NCBI GenBank assembly: GCA_030524715.1
Contig: JAUNGB010000001.1
Span: 97,906 to 161,905 of the forward strand
Reading direction: 5' to 3'
Source: Eubacteriales bacterium
GTDB lineage: Bacteria; Bacillota; Clostridia; Lachnospirales; Lachnospiraceae
DNA length: 64,000 nucleotides
Shown: piece after piece, positions 53,101 to 62,419 of the stretch
Position numbering within the stretch: position 1 is the first letter of the stretch
How the letters are laid out: every line of letters begins with the position of its first letter
Translations under genes and position numbers: made by a program
Notes under the pieces: generated by a model
The model's input: the letters and a program-made list of their open reading frames with translations, nothing else
The model's database searches: none
What the model was told of the DNA's origin: nothing

Positions 53101-53345
53101 CCAAAGGGATCATCATAATTCACAGAACGCGCTTCCTGCTTCTCTCCAATATAACGCAGGGGGCAATTGGCACAGGTGCCTTTCCTTATCTCATGGCATA
53201 TCATCCCCTTCTGGATATTAGGCACCACCTCCGCTGCCCGCTTGTTGTAATACAATATCTCATGATTATCTTCCCGAATGACATAGATCCCTGTCGTCTG
53301 CAGGGAATCCAGCACCATTTCATAGTCTCTCGTTTTCACACACAT
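50104..53345 (-). pseudogene. Hybrid PAS-HisKA-HATPase-REC-REC sensor kinase, broken
   Basis: Starting near 53345 (ATG or nearby GTG, after GAGGG), the gene reads a PAS-like part with a Cys cluster (GTCANCPLRYIG), further PAS domains and HisKA ([21 protein letters not shown], catalytic His). HATPase follows (RDNGIGMS, EGTGLGMTIARNIARRMGGD) and two receivers (VILDWKMPDMDG, DIIFMDIQMPVMNGYEA). It is interrupted by a frameshift near 52795 in a T6 run, and in-frame stops at 51811-51813 (TGA, for Trp), 51406-51408 (TGA) and 50791-50793 (TAG). The domains all remain and each break is a single change, so inactivation looks recent. Confidence 0.8.
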
Positions 53346-53364
53346 CCCTCGTTCCAACCCTTTT

Positions 53365-56300
53365 TTACAGCTTTTGATATAATTCCAGTATTCCTTTGTA
53401 ATCCTCTCCATAGAGGAAATAATAATCAATTTGATCGGCTCCCTCTGTATACAGATAAGTCCCATACATGGGGATGGCACAGCACATAACCGTTGGCCCT
53501 GCAGCCGCTCCGATTCCATATCCGTATTCTGAGACCAGAAGGGGCATTCTCTGCTTTTTTCCGCCAAAGCTGATATATCTTGCCTTCTGGTTCATCCGTT
53601 CCAGGTCATCTGCCAGGATTCCCTTTGCAGAAAGCTTCTCATTCTTCGGCCAGTCAAAATATACCCAGGACTGCCCGGCTCCATCGGTTTCCATCTGACG
53701 CGGCAATGTTCCTTTCTCTGCCAGCAGGATATCCCCCTTCCGGTTCAGAAACAGAAGAGCCCCTGTCCCTTTATCGATCCGGACCCGAAGCCTCCCGGCA
53801 GCAATCTCCACCAGAGCTTTTCCCTCCCTTGCTGTCCAGGAAACCGGCACTTCCGGCTCGTAGTTCCAATGCCCAGGCTGAAAAGCAGCCATGGCTTCCC
53901 TCCGAAACTGTACCCGGATCATCCCATCTTCCAGCAAAGTTAAGCGCAGCGTCCCATAGCTGCTGATCAGATCAATAAATCGCTTCGTCTTTCTCACAAT
54001 ACGAACTGAATTGTCAATACGGCTGTGCCCCTTTGGACGCAGCAAAGCTGGATCCGGGACATCCCAGAAGCGATAGGGCGATGGATTGATCGATACTGTA
54101 TTGTTTGCAGTTCTGACGCTGCGTTCTCTCTTAACTTTCTGCTCCGCCTCCGGTCTTACCCGGATTCCTCCGCCTGTCTGCTGTGCCTTCACTGGGGCTT
54201 CCTGTTCTGCCTCTGGTCTTACCCTGACGCCCCCGCCAGCCTGCTGTGCCCGCGCTCTGGCTCCCTGCAGCACCTTCTGCAGCTCCTGTTCCTTCTCTGC
54301 CATTTCCTTTGCAATATCTGGTTTCGTTTTCCTGGTATGCCGTTCGGATTCCTTTAACACCTGATTTTCCAGGGACCTCATACGCTTTTCATCCGATACC
54401 GGCTTTCGGATCAGATCCGTCAGATCTCCCAGATGAACCACAGTCAGTTCATGAAGGGCACGGGTTGCCGCCACATATAAAAGCTTTACATAAGAATCCT
54501 CCGCCGGATAATGTTCCTCTGATGGGTGATAAATCAAAACAGCATCAAATTCCAGGCCCTTTGTATATTCCACCGGAAGTACCATAATACCGGTTCCAAA
54601 TTCTGTTGTTTCCATATTGCTGTCCACCAGGGAAAGGCTTTCCCCCAGACGGCCGCTTACCCAGGCTGCCTCTGCTTCATCCCGGCAGATCACTGCGATG
54701 GTCTCGTAGCCGTCCCTCTGCCAGCCTTCGATCGTTCTTATTGTTTCCTGGAGCATGGACTCATGATCTCTGCATTCTGTCACTCTTACATGATTCCCAT
54801 GCCGGCTGATGGGCTCCACCGGGTAGATGGAAAAGCTGCCATGCCGCAGGATCTCTGTGGCAAAGTCTGAGATCTCCACCGTGTTCCGGTAGCTTTTCTT
54901 CAGCAGGCCAAAGCTGTCAAAGGCACCAGTGAGAATCAGCTCCTGCAGCTCCTTCCAGTCATTTAAGCCATAGCCGAAATGGATATTCTGGGATACATCC
55001 CCCATAATGGTATAGGTACAGCCCCGAAGGCAGTACGCCAACGCTCCATATGCCATCATTCCAAAATCCTGGGCTTCATCAATAATCACATGGCTCGCCT
55101 CCCGGATCCCGTCCGTTTCCTTAATCCGCTTATACAGATAGGCAAGGGCCGCCAGATCATAAACATCAAATGTATTCTCCACAAAGGGTATGGCTTTTCC
55201 TCTTAATTCCTGCGCCTTCAGAAAGCTCTGATAAACCTCAAATACAGAGCCCTTCCAGGCGGCCCTGCCAAAATGCCACCGGCATCTGCGGTACAGTTTC
55301 TTCTTCTCTTCCTGGGTGTAATATGCATGGGGAGCCGACAATTCATTTTCCAGCTTTGACAGCAGGATTTCATTCAGCATATGGATCTTATTCTGCATGG
55401 ACATCTGGGGATTGTTTTCCAGATAATTGCAGATCATTTTCTTTTCTACAAGAAGCACATTCTCTTTCTCCAGACGAATCTCCTCCTGAGGGATTCCTGC
55501 ACGCTCGTACTCCCGGCAGAACTGCTCCAGATCATGGAACCACTCATAGCCTCCCTTCATGGAAGCATAAGGATTCTTCTTGTCAATGGGACGGATCTGA
55601 TGAAGCTTTGGATCCCAGTCTTCATAGAGAAGCCGCACAAACAACTGCTCCATGGTCATCTGCCGCACCCCATACACATCCAGATCCGGCAGCACACTGG
55701 TGATATAATTCAGAAGGATCCGATTGCTTCCAATGATGTAAAAATCCTCCGGGCGAAATCGATTCCCATAATTATACAAAATATAGGAAATGCGGTGCAT
55801 GGCAACGGTTGTCTTTCCCGAACCGGCCACACCCTGGACAATCAGATTCGTCATTGGCGATTTACGGATGATTGCGTTCTGCTCCTTCTGAATCGTGGCA
55901 ATGATTTCTCCCAGCACCGCCTTCTTGCTTTTTGCCAGATATTTGTTCAGCAGCTCATCATTTGCCACCACATCGGAATCAAAAAAATCCTTTAACCTGC
56001 CCTCTGCAATCTCATAGGTTCGCTTTCGTTTCAGGTCGATCTCATAGGTTCCCTCATTTTTAACCGTATAACTGCATGGGCCAATGGAATTTTCATAGTA
56101 AACCGATGCCACCGGCGCTCTCCAGTCGATGACCACCGGCCTTGACCCCTCCCTGGAAATTCCCACCCGTCCCACATAATAGGATTCCTCCTGAGGCTGC
56201 TTCGGATCTTTAAAATCGATCCGACCGAAATACGGCTTTTTTCTCGCCTTCTGACACCGCAGCAGATCACGTCCGTACTCCTGCAATTGGGACTGGGTGT

Positions 56301-56499
56301 TGTGCAGCAGGGACAGGCCCTCCTTGTCCTTCGGTCCGTAGGTCTCCATCAGATCATGCAGCTCATCTGATAATTGGCTGATGTATCCTTCTGTTCTGAC
56401 CAGGTTATTCTGTGCGATGCTGATGATCTCTGCCAGCTGCCGCTCTTCTTCCTCCCGGCTCAATCCTGGAATGGGGCGAAATGCCTTCTCTTTTTCCAT
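53365..56499 (-). CDS. HelD-type UvrD-like helicase fused to a GH31 N-terminal beta-sandwich domain
   Basis: I prefer the ATG at 56499 behind AAAGGAGAAG, giving 1044 residues. Residues 1-700 match HelD/HelR RNA-polymerase-recycling motors: an N-terminal coiled coil, Walker A VQGVAGSGKTTVAMHR (about 222-232), HVIIDEAQDFG (Walker B), GDVSQNIHFGYG and VEYTKGLEFDAV with YVAATRALHEL. A linker with two near-identical 17-residue repeats (AQQAGGGVRVRPEAEQ and AQQTGGGIRVRPEAEQ) follows. The last 235 residues (from YRFWDVPDPALLR) read like the beta-sandwich that precedes the barrel in GH31 glycosidases, ending YLYTEGADQIDYYFLYGEDYKGILELYQKL. The catalytic barrel is absent. The gene ends 20 bp before the broken kinase gene. 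Confidence 0.8.
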   Translation of the reverse strand: MEKEKAFRPIPGLSREEEERQLAEIISIAQNNLVRTEGYISQLSDELHDLMETYGPKDKEGLSLLHNTQSQLQEYGRDLLRCQKARKKPYFGRIDFKDPKQPQEESYYVGRVGISREGSRPVVIDWRAPVASVYYENSIGPCSYTVKNEGTYEIDLKRKRTYEIAEGRLKDFFDSDVVANDELLNKYLAKSKKAVLGEIIATIQKEQNAIIRKSPMTNLIVQGVAGSGKTTVAMHRISYILYNYGNRFRPEDFYIIGSNRILLNYITSVLPDLDVYGVRQMTMEQLFVRLLYEDWDPKLHQIRPIDKKNPYASMKGGYEWFHDLEQFCREYERAGIPQEEIRLEKENVLLVEKKMICNYLENNPQMSMQNKIHMLNEILLSKLENELSAPHAYYTQEEKKKLYRRCRWHFGRAAWKGSVFEVYQSFLKAQELRGKAIPFVENTFDVYDLAALAYLYKRIKETDGIREASHVIIDEAQDFGMMAYGALAYCLRGCTYTIMGDVSQNIHFGYGLNDWKELQELILTGAFDSFGLLKKSYRNTVEISDFATEILRHGSFSIYPVEPISRHGNHVRVTECRDHESMLQETIRTIEGWQRDGYETIAVICRDEAEAAWVSGRLGESLSLVDSNMETTEFGTGIMVLPVEYTKGLEFDAVLIYHPSEEHYPAEDSYVKLLYVAATRALHELTVVHLGDLTDLIRKPVSDEKRMRSLENQVLKESERHTRKTKPDIAKEMAEKEQELQKVLQGARARAQQAGGGVRVRPEAEQEAPVKAQQTGGGIRVRPEAEQKVKRERSVRTANNTVSINPSPYRFWDVPDPALLRPKGHSRIDNSVRIVRKTKRFIDLISSYGTLRLTLLEDGMIRVQFRREAMAAFQPGHWNYEPEVPVSWTAREGKALVEIAAGRLRVRIDKGTGALLFLNRKGDILLAEKGTLPRQMETDGAGQSWVYFDWPKNEKLSAKGILADDLERMNQKARYISFGGKKQRMPLLVSEYGYGIGAAAGPTVMCCAIPMYGTYLYTEGADQIDYYFLYGEDYKGILELYQKL

Positions 56500-56615
56500 C
56501 CTCTTCTCCTTTACCATAAATTCCATCCCGATGAGAGTATTTTACCATCTTTTTATGGCTAAAAAAAGGGATTTCTACGAGAAAAGAGAAGGAATAAAAA
56601 ATAGAAATGTTACGA

Positions 56616-56645
56616 TTGACTAACAGCCATTTCGCGCCCTATACT
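56616..56645 (+). promoter_or_regulatory. Sigma-A promoter ahead of the FeoA-type gene
   Basis: TTGACT (56616-56621), 18-base spacer and TATACT (56640-56645), about 80 bp upstream of the start codon. Confidence 0.6.
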
Positions 56646-56726
56646 AAATTTAGATACTACATCGTGAGCAAGTCTTCGATTTTTTCCTGCTGTGAAAATC
56701 AGGATCATTGATAGGAGGTAACAAGT

Positions 56727-56939
56727 ATGCAGTCATTATCAGAAATCCGTGCCGGTGAGGCCTGTACCATTAAATGGATGCTGGGAAACGTTCAGATTAT
56801 GGAATTTCTGCGCAGCCGTGATATGAAAGAAGGAAGCCTGGTCCGCGTGCTTCAGCAGAGAAGCAATGGAACCATTATCCGTATGGATGACCGGCGCTTT
56901 GCCCTGGGAAGGGAAGTTGCTGAGCGGATTAAGGTCTGA
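56727..56939 (+). CDS. FeoA-domain protein
   Basis: The 70-residue protein follows GATAGGAGGTAAC. It has the FeoA SH3-like pattern: SLSEIRAGEACTIKWM, FLRSRDMKEGSLVRVLQQ and RRFALGREVAERIKV. FeoA proteins normally assist FeoB in ferrous iron uptake; no feoB is present here, so this is a stand-alone member. A large terminator hairpin follows. Confidence 0.85.
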   Translation: MQSLSEIRAGEACTIKWMLGNVQIMEFLRSRDMKEGSLVRVLQQRSNGTIIRMDDRRFALGREVAERIKV

Positions 56940-56994
56940 TATGGTCAAAGGAGAGTGCTGGATTACCGTACTGATCCAGCAGCTTACCAGCCGC

Positions 56995-57060
56995 AAAAAG
57001 GAGTGCCTCCTCTGACATCGACTCGATGGGAATCGATATCAGAGTGGGGCACTCCTTTTT
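56995..57060 (+). terminator. Large terminator hairpin after the FeoA gene
   Basis: Outer arms AAAAAGGAGTGCC and GGCACTCCTTTTT enclose an inner stem (TCTGACATCGA with TCGATATCAGA). Poly-T on the plus strand ends it. It also precedes the 3' end of the convergent membrane-protein gene. Confidence 0.85.
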
Positions 57061-57104
57061 ATGGTTTTTGGGGACACAGGTTCCCTGTAAACGTAACCGC
57101 TTCG

Positions 57105-58037
57105 TTATCTCCAGCTTCCTTTTTCCACCAAAGCCAAATGATACCCGCTCACAATGTACAAAAAACCTGCGATCATCTCCGCAAATGGAAAGAGAAACAG
57201 GCCAAGGATACTGATGACCGCCCCAAATGCCCGAAGCCTGGGAAAAGAAACCTTAAAGAACAGCAGAATCCCGATAAATCCGAAACAGATCAGATAAAGA
57301 TACCCCAGCATTCCAACGGTCATAACTGTATTCTGCAGCATTTCCTGTTCAAAGGGCTGCGCCATCCTGACACTGTAGCCCAAAATAGCCAGCAGAGCCA
57401 GATACCCGGTCCATTTCGGCGGATAATACAAAAACACAGATTTCGGCTTCTGTACCGGGAAACGAAGCCTGCGAAGAACCAGCAGGCTGACCTCATACAC
57501 AACAAAGCCCTGAAGAATTCCCATCAGCGTCATGGAAATCACAAAGATCTGCTTCAGATAATTGACAGACAGTATATTCTCCGGCACGGCAACACCCGCC
57601 TGCTGGAATACGGTATTCATCATCGTCTGCAGCTCCACCACCTCCTGGTTCAGATCGACTCCAAATAAAAAGCCCAGAACAATGGTGTTCAAAACATTTA
57701 CACCTGCAGACAGCGCCATCACTGCAAACAAGGTTTTTGTCATATCAATCCTGTGATACAGACAGCCGCCGAACACAAGTCCGATCAGAGCCTGGGTTAC
57801 CGCGTAGAAAATGGTCGAAAAATTCCCGAACAGTACTGAGATCAGCGACATGGCTGCAAACACCGGAATCCCATTCTTCACACCATACAAGGCAGCATAG
57901 GCCACCATGGGGATCGGATACAGAAACACAAAGACCTCCTCAAACAGGCTTCCCGTCTGCCGGTTCAGCAAAAGCAATACGCCGAAAATCGCGGTGACCA
58001 TGGCGCCGGTTGTGATTTTAAGTGCGTTCTTATTCAT
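57105..58037 (-). CDS. DUF2232-family membrane protein
   Basis: The 310-residue protein has about eight membrane segments (for example TTGAMVTAIFGVLLLLN, MVAYAALYGVKNGIPVFAAMSL and MLGYLYLICFGFIGILLFFKVS). The layout, including EVFVFLYPIPMVAYAALYG and the near-terminal GLFLFPFAEMIAGFL, resembles DUF2232/YybS proteins. Some members act as substrate-binding-like components of transporters. The product probably works with the small membrane protein encoded 39 bp upstream. Confidence 0.75.
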   Translation of the reverse strand: MNKNALKITTGAMVTAIFGVLLLLNRQTGSLFEEVFVFLYPIPMVAYAALYGVKNGIPVFAAMSLISVLFGNFSTIFYAVTQALIGLVFGGCLYHRIDMTKTLFAVMALSAGVNVLNTIVLGFLFGVDLNQEVVELQTMMNTVFQQAGVAVPENILSVNYLKQIFVISMTLMGILQGFVVYEVSLLVLRRLRFPVQKPKSVFLYYPPKWTGYLALLAILGYSVRMAQPFEQEMLQNTVMTVGMLGYLYLICFGFIGILLFFKVSFPRLRAFGAVISILGLFLFPFAEMIAGFLYIVSGYHLALVEKGSWR

Positions 58038-58076
58038 AAGCTGTTTATCCTCCTTCTCTCTGCAGATTTTACATCC

Positions 58077-58364
58077 TTAATCTGTCTCCTGGCAAAGCAG
58101 ACATTCCATGGAATTCAGCTTCAGAAGCCTCCAGCTGCTTCGCAATTTCTCCCACTGATTTTGGTGATATGCTTCTGCCGCCATGCCAACGGCGATCCAG
58201 CCAACGATATGAACTGCAATAATCATAGCGAGATAACCGAAAAGCAGCCCTATGCCCGCAGCATTCCAGCCATCTGCACTGAAATACAGAATTCCCAAAG
58301 GAACCGCAACACTCAAACATAAATGTAAGTACATTCCAAATAAAAATAATTTTGCAGATCTCAT
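58077..58364 (-). CDS. Small membrane protein, possibly truncated
   Basis: From the ATG at 58364 (behind GAGAGGACAAAG) it has 95 residues: two or three membrane segments (YLHLCLSVAVPLGILYF, AAGIGLLFGYLAMIIAVHIVGWI), then KLRSSWRLLKLNSMECLLCQETD and a stop. The Lys/Arg/Trp block before the stop is of a kind that leads into more membrane helices in longer proteins I recall, so the C-terminus may be missing. The function is unknown. Confidence 0.5.
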   Translation of the reverse strand: MRSAKLFLFGMYLHLCLSVAVPLGILYFSADGWNAAGIGLLFGYLAMIIAVHIVGWIAVGMAAEAYHQNQWEKLRSSWRLLKLNSMECLLCQETD

Positions 58365-58416
58365 CTTTGTCCTCTCAGCCACTTAATCTCGTCCAATTTC
58401 CATCATTGCTGCTTAT

Positions 58417-58872
58417 TCATTCTGTCAGATCCATTCTGTCAAATAATTCACTGTCAATCTTAATTATATAATCCATTGGCAGGCTGATTCTGTCCTCCAT
58501 GACCAGTTTTCGTTCATAAAAATCAATTTTCCTGATAATTCCAGATACTGTCCGATACGCTCCGCCATTTTTCCTCTCATCCGGCTGGAAAACTACTGCC
58601 TGGATCTTAGGCTGCTGGCTCAAATGCTGCTGAAGAACCGCCAGCTTTCTGTCCAGATCAGCCCTGCTGCTTTCGTCCAAATCCAAAAATTCTTCCGTTA
58701 AACGTGCCGTTTCCTGTACAGCATCCGAGTACCCGGTCAGGGCCTGGAAGGGTAAAAACTGTGCCGCCCGGTCCGATAATGCCATCTGCGGGTGCTTTGC
58801 AGAAACGTGATGCGGCAGATTGATAATATCCTCATACCGGCTTGTATCCCGATAACGTTCCTCCATTTTCAT
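58417..58872 (-). CDS. YolD-like protein
   Basis: The ATG at 58872 (behind GAAGGAGGCG) gives 151 residues. YolD-family features are DIINLPHHVSAKHPQMALSDRAAQFLPFQALTGYSD near the start, and FYERKLVMEDRISLPMDYIIKIDSELF at the end. YolD proteins are encoded next to Y-family polymerases (as yqjX/yqjW in Bacillus) and are thought to act with them in the SOS response. Here the gene follows the polymerase by 38 bp. Confidence 0.88.
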   Translation of the reverse strand: MKMEERYRDTSRYEDIINLPHHVSAKHPQMALSDRAAQFLPFQALTGYSDAVQETARLTEEFLDLDESSRADLDRKLAVLQQHLSQQPKIQAVVFQPDERKNGGAYRTVSGIIRKIDFYERKLVMEDRISLPMDYIIKIDSELFDRMDLTE

Positions 58873-58910
58873 CGTCAATCCGCCTCCTTCAACAATCAGC
58901 CAGCCGCCAT

Positions 58911-60440
58911 TTAAGCCTTATGCCCGCCGATCTGTCCATTCCGCTCTCTGGCTGTGGCTCCTTCTTCCAGATTCATTCCCTTTAAAATTGCATTTTTGCC
59001 GAACCGTTTCTTGATCTCCAGCATGGCATGCTGCATCTTCTTCTCCCGTTCCAGGGCTGCTTCTGCTGCTTTTCGTTCCTTCTCAAGAGCGGCGTAATCG
59101 GTAAACAAATTAAGCTGCTCCATGACCTCCTCCTGCTGTACCGAGGCCTCATCCGCCACCCTGCAGGCTGTAACATAAATCCTCCTCACCAGCAGCCCAG
59201 GATTCACGATCCGGTCAAACAGCTCCATGGCTGCGTCTGTAATCAGCTTTGTGGATGAGCTCTGCTTTTCCAGGTGAATGGTGCCATGTGCATGCCTGGG
59301 AACCTTCCTGCCATAGCGGTCCACTGTCACCGGTCCTTTATACTGCCTGCTGATTTCCGGATTTGTCAAATTATCAATATCATATCCTACTGTCAGTACG
59401 ATCTGGTCCGTTACAAGCTTCTTATCCACCAGGTCCAGCACCAGAAGCTCTGTCATCTCTCTAACAACCAGCCTTGCCTTCTCAAAGGAATAGGGACACT
59501 GCAGAACCTGACCAGAACCAATGCTGCTGCTTTCCGGCTGATATGCCTTGATGTCTGCCATGGTACAGGGCTCCCAGCCCCAGGCATGATCAATCAGAAG
59601 CTGGGCATTGATGCCAAACAGCTTATAAAGCAGTTCTTCATTGTAATAGTCTGTAGGTTTCCCGACGGAACACCTTGCAATGTCTCCCATAGTAAAGATT
59701 CCCTGCTCCTCCAGCTTCTTTCTGTAGCCCTGTCCAACGCGCCAGAAATCTGTCAGCGGACGGTGACTCCAGAGCAAGCGCCGGTACGACATCTCATTCA
59801 GCTTCGCAATCCTTACACCATTCTGATCCGGCGGGATATGCTTCGCCACAATATCCATGGCAACCTTGGCCAGGTACAAATTCGTCCCGATCCCAGCCGT
59901 TGCTGTGATTTTAGTGGCGGAAAGAACCTCCTGAATCATCTTCATGGTAAATTCCCTGGCCGTGAGCTGGTAATGCTCTAAATAATCTGTCCCATCGATC
60001 AGAACCTCATCAATGGAGTAAACATGAATATCCTCCGGGGCAACGAACTGCAGATAGATCTGGTAGATCCGCGTGCTCCATTCCATATAATGGGCCATCC
60101 GCGGCGGCGCCACAAGATAATCAATTTTCAGTGCAGGGTCAGCCTTCAGCTTGGTATCATCTGTTGATGAACCAGAAAAGGCTCTATTGGGCGCACTCCT
60201 CAGCCTCATCTGATTGGCTTCCTTTACCTTCTGGACGACTTCAAACAGCCTTGCTCTGCCCGGTATCCCATATGCTTTTAAGGAAGGGCTGACTGCAAGA
60301 CAAATGGTCTTTTCCGTCCGGCTCTTATCTGCAACTACCAGATTCGTGGTCAAAGGGTCAAGGCCCCGCTCCACACACTCCACAGAGGCATAGAAGGACT
60401 TCAGATCAATCGCAATATAAGTCCGTTCGCCCTCTGCCAT
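58911..60440 (-). CDS. Y-family DNA polymerase (UmuC/DinB-like)
   Basis: The 509-residue polymerase starts MAEGERTYIAIDLKSFYASVECVERGLDPL, giving the first catalytic Asp, with the palm pair in VYSIDEVLIDGTDYL. ATAGIGTNLYLAKVAMDIVAKH, the helix-hairpin-helix region and a little-finger domain follow. It lacks a clear clamp-binding motif at the end. Translesion synthesis is expected. A LexA box lies about 32 bp upstream, so it should be induced by DNA damage, with the YolD-like gene downstream in the same transcript. Confidence 0.92.
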   Translation of the reverse strand: MAEGERTYIAIDLKSFYASVECVERGLDPLTTNLVVADKSRTEKTICLAVSPSLKAYGIPGRARLFEVVQKVKEANQMRLRSAPNRAFSGSSTDDTKLKADPALKIDYLVAPPRMAHYMEWSTRIYQIYLQFVAPEDIHVYSIDEVLIDGTDYLEHYQLTAREFTMKMIQEVLSATKITATAGIGTNLYLAKVAMDIVAKHIPPDQNGVRIAKLNEMSYRRLLWSHRPLTDFWRVGQGYRKKLEEQGIFTMGDIARCSVGKPTDYYNEELLYKLFGINAQLLIDHAWGWEPCTMADIKAYQPESSSIGSGQVLQCPYSFEKARLVVREMTELLVLDLVDKKLVTDQIVLTVGYDIDNLTNPEISRQYKGPVTVDRYGRKVPRHAHGTIHLEKQSSSTKLITDAAMELFDRIVNPGLLVRRIYVTACRVADEASVQQEEVMEQLNLFTDYAALEKERKAAEAALEREKKMQHAMLEIKKRFGKNAILKGMNLEEGATARERNGQIGGHKA

Positions 60441-60471
60441 GCTTTCTGCCTCCTTCCAGCTCGCTTTATAC

Positions 60472-60485
60472 CGAACATACGTTCT
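60472..60485. promoter_or_regulatory. LexA (SOS) box
   Basis: CGAACATACGTTCT matches the Firmicute LexA consensus CGAAC-N4-GTTCG except for the last base. It is about 32 bp upstream of the polymerase start, overlapping its likely promoter (TATAAAG on the minus strand). The stretch 60486-60664 has no convincing gene. Confidence 0.8.
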
Positions 60486-60664
60486 TTATTTAATTATAAT
60501 ACGATTCATGCTTCGCTGTCAAGGCATCCTGCAGTAATCTCTAGTCCCTGGAACACTTTTCCGCATCAATCGCCAGAACCAGCATAAGCGCGCACAGCGC
60601 ATCTTCCGGATCATGCACATCGATTACATATGTATCCGTCCAGTTGAACAGCTGCTTTGATATC

Positions 60665-62419
60665 TCAGCAATGCATGCTCCTTCCGGTTTTATAGGACAC
60701 TTTCTCTTTTTCAAGCATGACCTTACATTTCTTTTTATAGCATGCAATGCCGTACTTGTAGATCGTATGATAGCCATCGTTCTTTAATTCTTTCGTATAG
60801 CCATCCGCCTCAATCTGCTGCAATGCGCCTTTGCACACATCAGCATACCGGGCATTTTCCGCATATTTTACTTCTATGATGATTCCGATCTCTTCGCTTT
60901 CGATCTTAACAATAATATCGCAATAGCCATCTCCGGATTCCCGATTAGACTTTATAAACCAGCCTTCTCTAAATCCCAGGATCCCCAACAGGATTCCATG
61001 GTAAAAATTTTCTTTGGTAGGTTTCCTGACAAACGTATCACGAATACTGATGGTTCTTCCCAAATAGTCCGTAAACAGCTTCTCAACTGCTTCCGCATTC
61101 CCCGTCTGCAATGCCTCACAGAATGCTCGCAGAGTATCTCCATCCTTCTCAACACTCTTTCTGAACATTGTCATAATCTGACTTTTAAAAATGTTCCGAA
61201 TTTCCATATTCGGAATGGTTAATTGATATTTCTTCCCGCCCAGTGTTCCCCGCTGAGTTAAATATCCGGTAGTAAACAGTACGCTCCAAATGTTATCAAT
61301 GGAATCGTACAGCTTGTTATAAGTCAAATCTTCATGAATCTCCTTCGTCACAGTTTCTCCGGCAACCAACATTTCGATCTCACTTTTCGTCAGTCCGTCA
61401 CCTACCTTTTCTATAAAATGCCGAACCACTTCATTGCTGCTGGTGTTTGACCAATAATCCTGGGGCGGCAAGTTTCTTTTTACCAGAAGTTTATTTACGT
61501 AATTGATAACATCCCATGGACAATATACATCCACATCCCCAAAACGATATCCATCGTACCACTCTTTCATCGTATCATACTTATCTTTCAGGTCATAATA
61601 CTCCAGCATTTTCCTAACCTCATCATCCGTAAACCCGAAATAAGAATCGCAGTCTTCGTCTGTAATTGAAAAAATACTTGGATTGTTTAATCCTGTGAAG
61701 ATGCTTTCCTTCGATACACGCAGGCATCCTGTCAAAACTGCAAAATATAAACTGTCATTCGTCTTGAGTGCCTGCTCAAACATATTGCGGATCAGAAGTA
61801 CCATCGCGTCATAATAGTTCTGTTCATTCGCCTTTGCCAGCGGCACATCATATTCATCCACCAAAATAATGACTTTCTCGCCATAATATTTTTCCAGCAG
61901 CACGGACAATGTTTTCAGACTTCCCATCAGAACAGCATCCGACATCTTGAAACTCTCTGTGCCGCTTGTGTCAACCTTGACCAACTGCCTGTACTGTTCC
62001 TTCTCTCTTTCAGTCAGCTTATCGTCCTCCAGCAGAAACTGAAATCTCATTGCTTCATTACCAATCGTTGAACACATAAGCGAACGGGCCGTTACGTAAT
62101 CAGCTCCGTTTATACCTTTCAGAGTAACTGACACAACGGGGTATTTCCCCATATATCGTTCACAAATCACCGCTTCCTTTGCAATCTCCAGACCATCAAA
62201 CAACGTCTTATCACAACCAATTTCAAGAAAATATTTGAGCATACTCATATTCAGAGATTTTCCAAAACGGCGCGGGCGAGTAAACAGGTTTACTTTACCA
62301 CGTCTGCGAAGCAAATCCCGAATCATTGCTGTTTTATCAACATAATAATATTCATCTGTTCGAATCTCTTTAAAATTCTCGATTCCTACTGGGAGTTTTT
62401 TCATTTCTGGGTAATCCAT
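60665..62419 (-). CDS. AAA-ATPase-like/PDDEXK nuclease-superfamily protein
   Basis: The ATG at 62419 (behind AAGGAGTG, 11 bases) gives 584 residues. The N-terminal AAA domain reads MKKLPVGIENFKEIRTDEYYYVDKTAMIRDLLRR, then LFTRPRRFGKSLNMSMLKYF (a modified Walker A) and VIILVDEYDVPLAKA (Walker B). The C-terminal PDDEXK-like domain has GDGYCDIIVKIESEEIGIIIEVKYA with Asp and Glu-x-Lys. Such proteins (PF09820 plus PF08011 types) occur in many copies in gut Clostridia and Bacteroidetes; their function is unknown. Confidence 0.88.
   Translation of the reverse strand: MDYPEMKKLPVGIENFKEIRTDEYYYVDKTAMIRDLLRRRGKVNLFTRPRRFGKSLNMSMLKYFLEIGCDKTLFDGLEIAKEAVICERYMGKYPVVSVTLKGINGADYVTARSLMCSTIGNEAMRFQFLLEDDKLTEREKEQYRQLVKVDTSGTESFKMSDAVLMGSLKTLSVLLEKYYGEKVIILVDEYDVPLAKANEQNYYDAMVLLIRNMFEQALKTNDSLYFAVLTGCLRVSKESIFTGLNNPSIFSITDEDCDSYFGFTDDEVRKMLEYYDLKDKYDTMKEWYDGYRFGDVDVYCPWDVINYVNKLLVKRNLPPQDYWSNTSSNEVVRHFIEKVGDGLTKSEIEMLVAGETVTKEIHEDLTYNKLYDSIDNIWSVLFTTGYLTQRGTLGGKKYQLTIPNMEIRNIFKSQIMTMFRKSVEKDGDTLRAFCEALQTGNAEAVEKLFTDYLGRTISIRDTFVRKPTKENFYHGILLGILGFREGWFIKSNRESGDGYCDIIVKIESEEIGIIIEVKYAENARYADVCKGALQQIEADGYTKELKNDGYHTIYKYGIACYKKKCKVMLEKEKVSYKTGRSMHC

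Noticed and set aside
60541-60777. 78-residue frame past the AAA/PDDEXK gene
   Set aside because: Overlaps the true 3' end in another frame and has no ribosome site or recognised domain.
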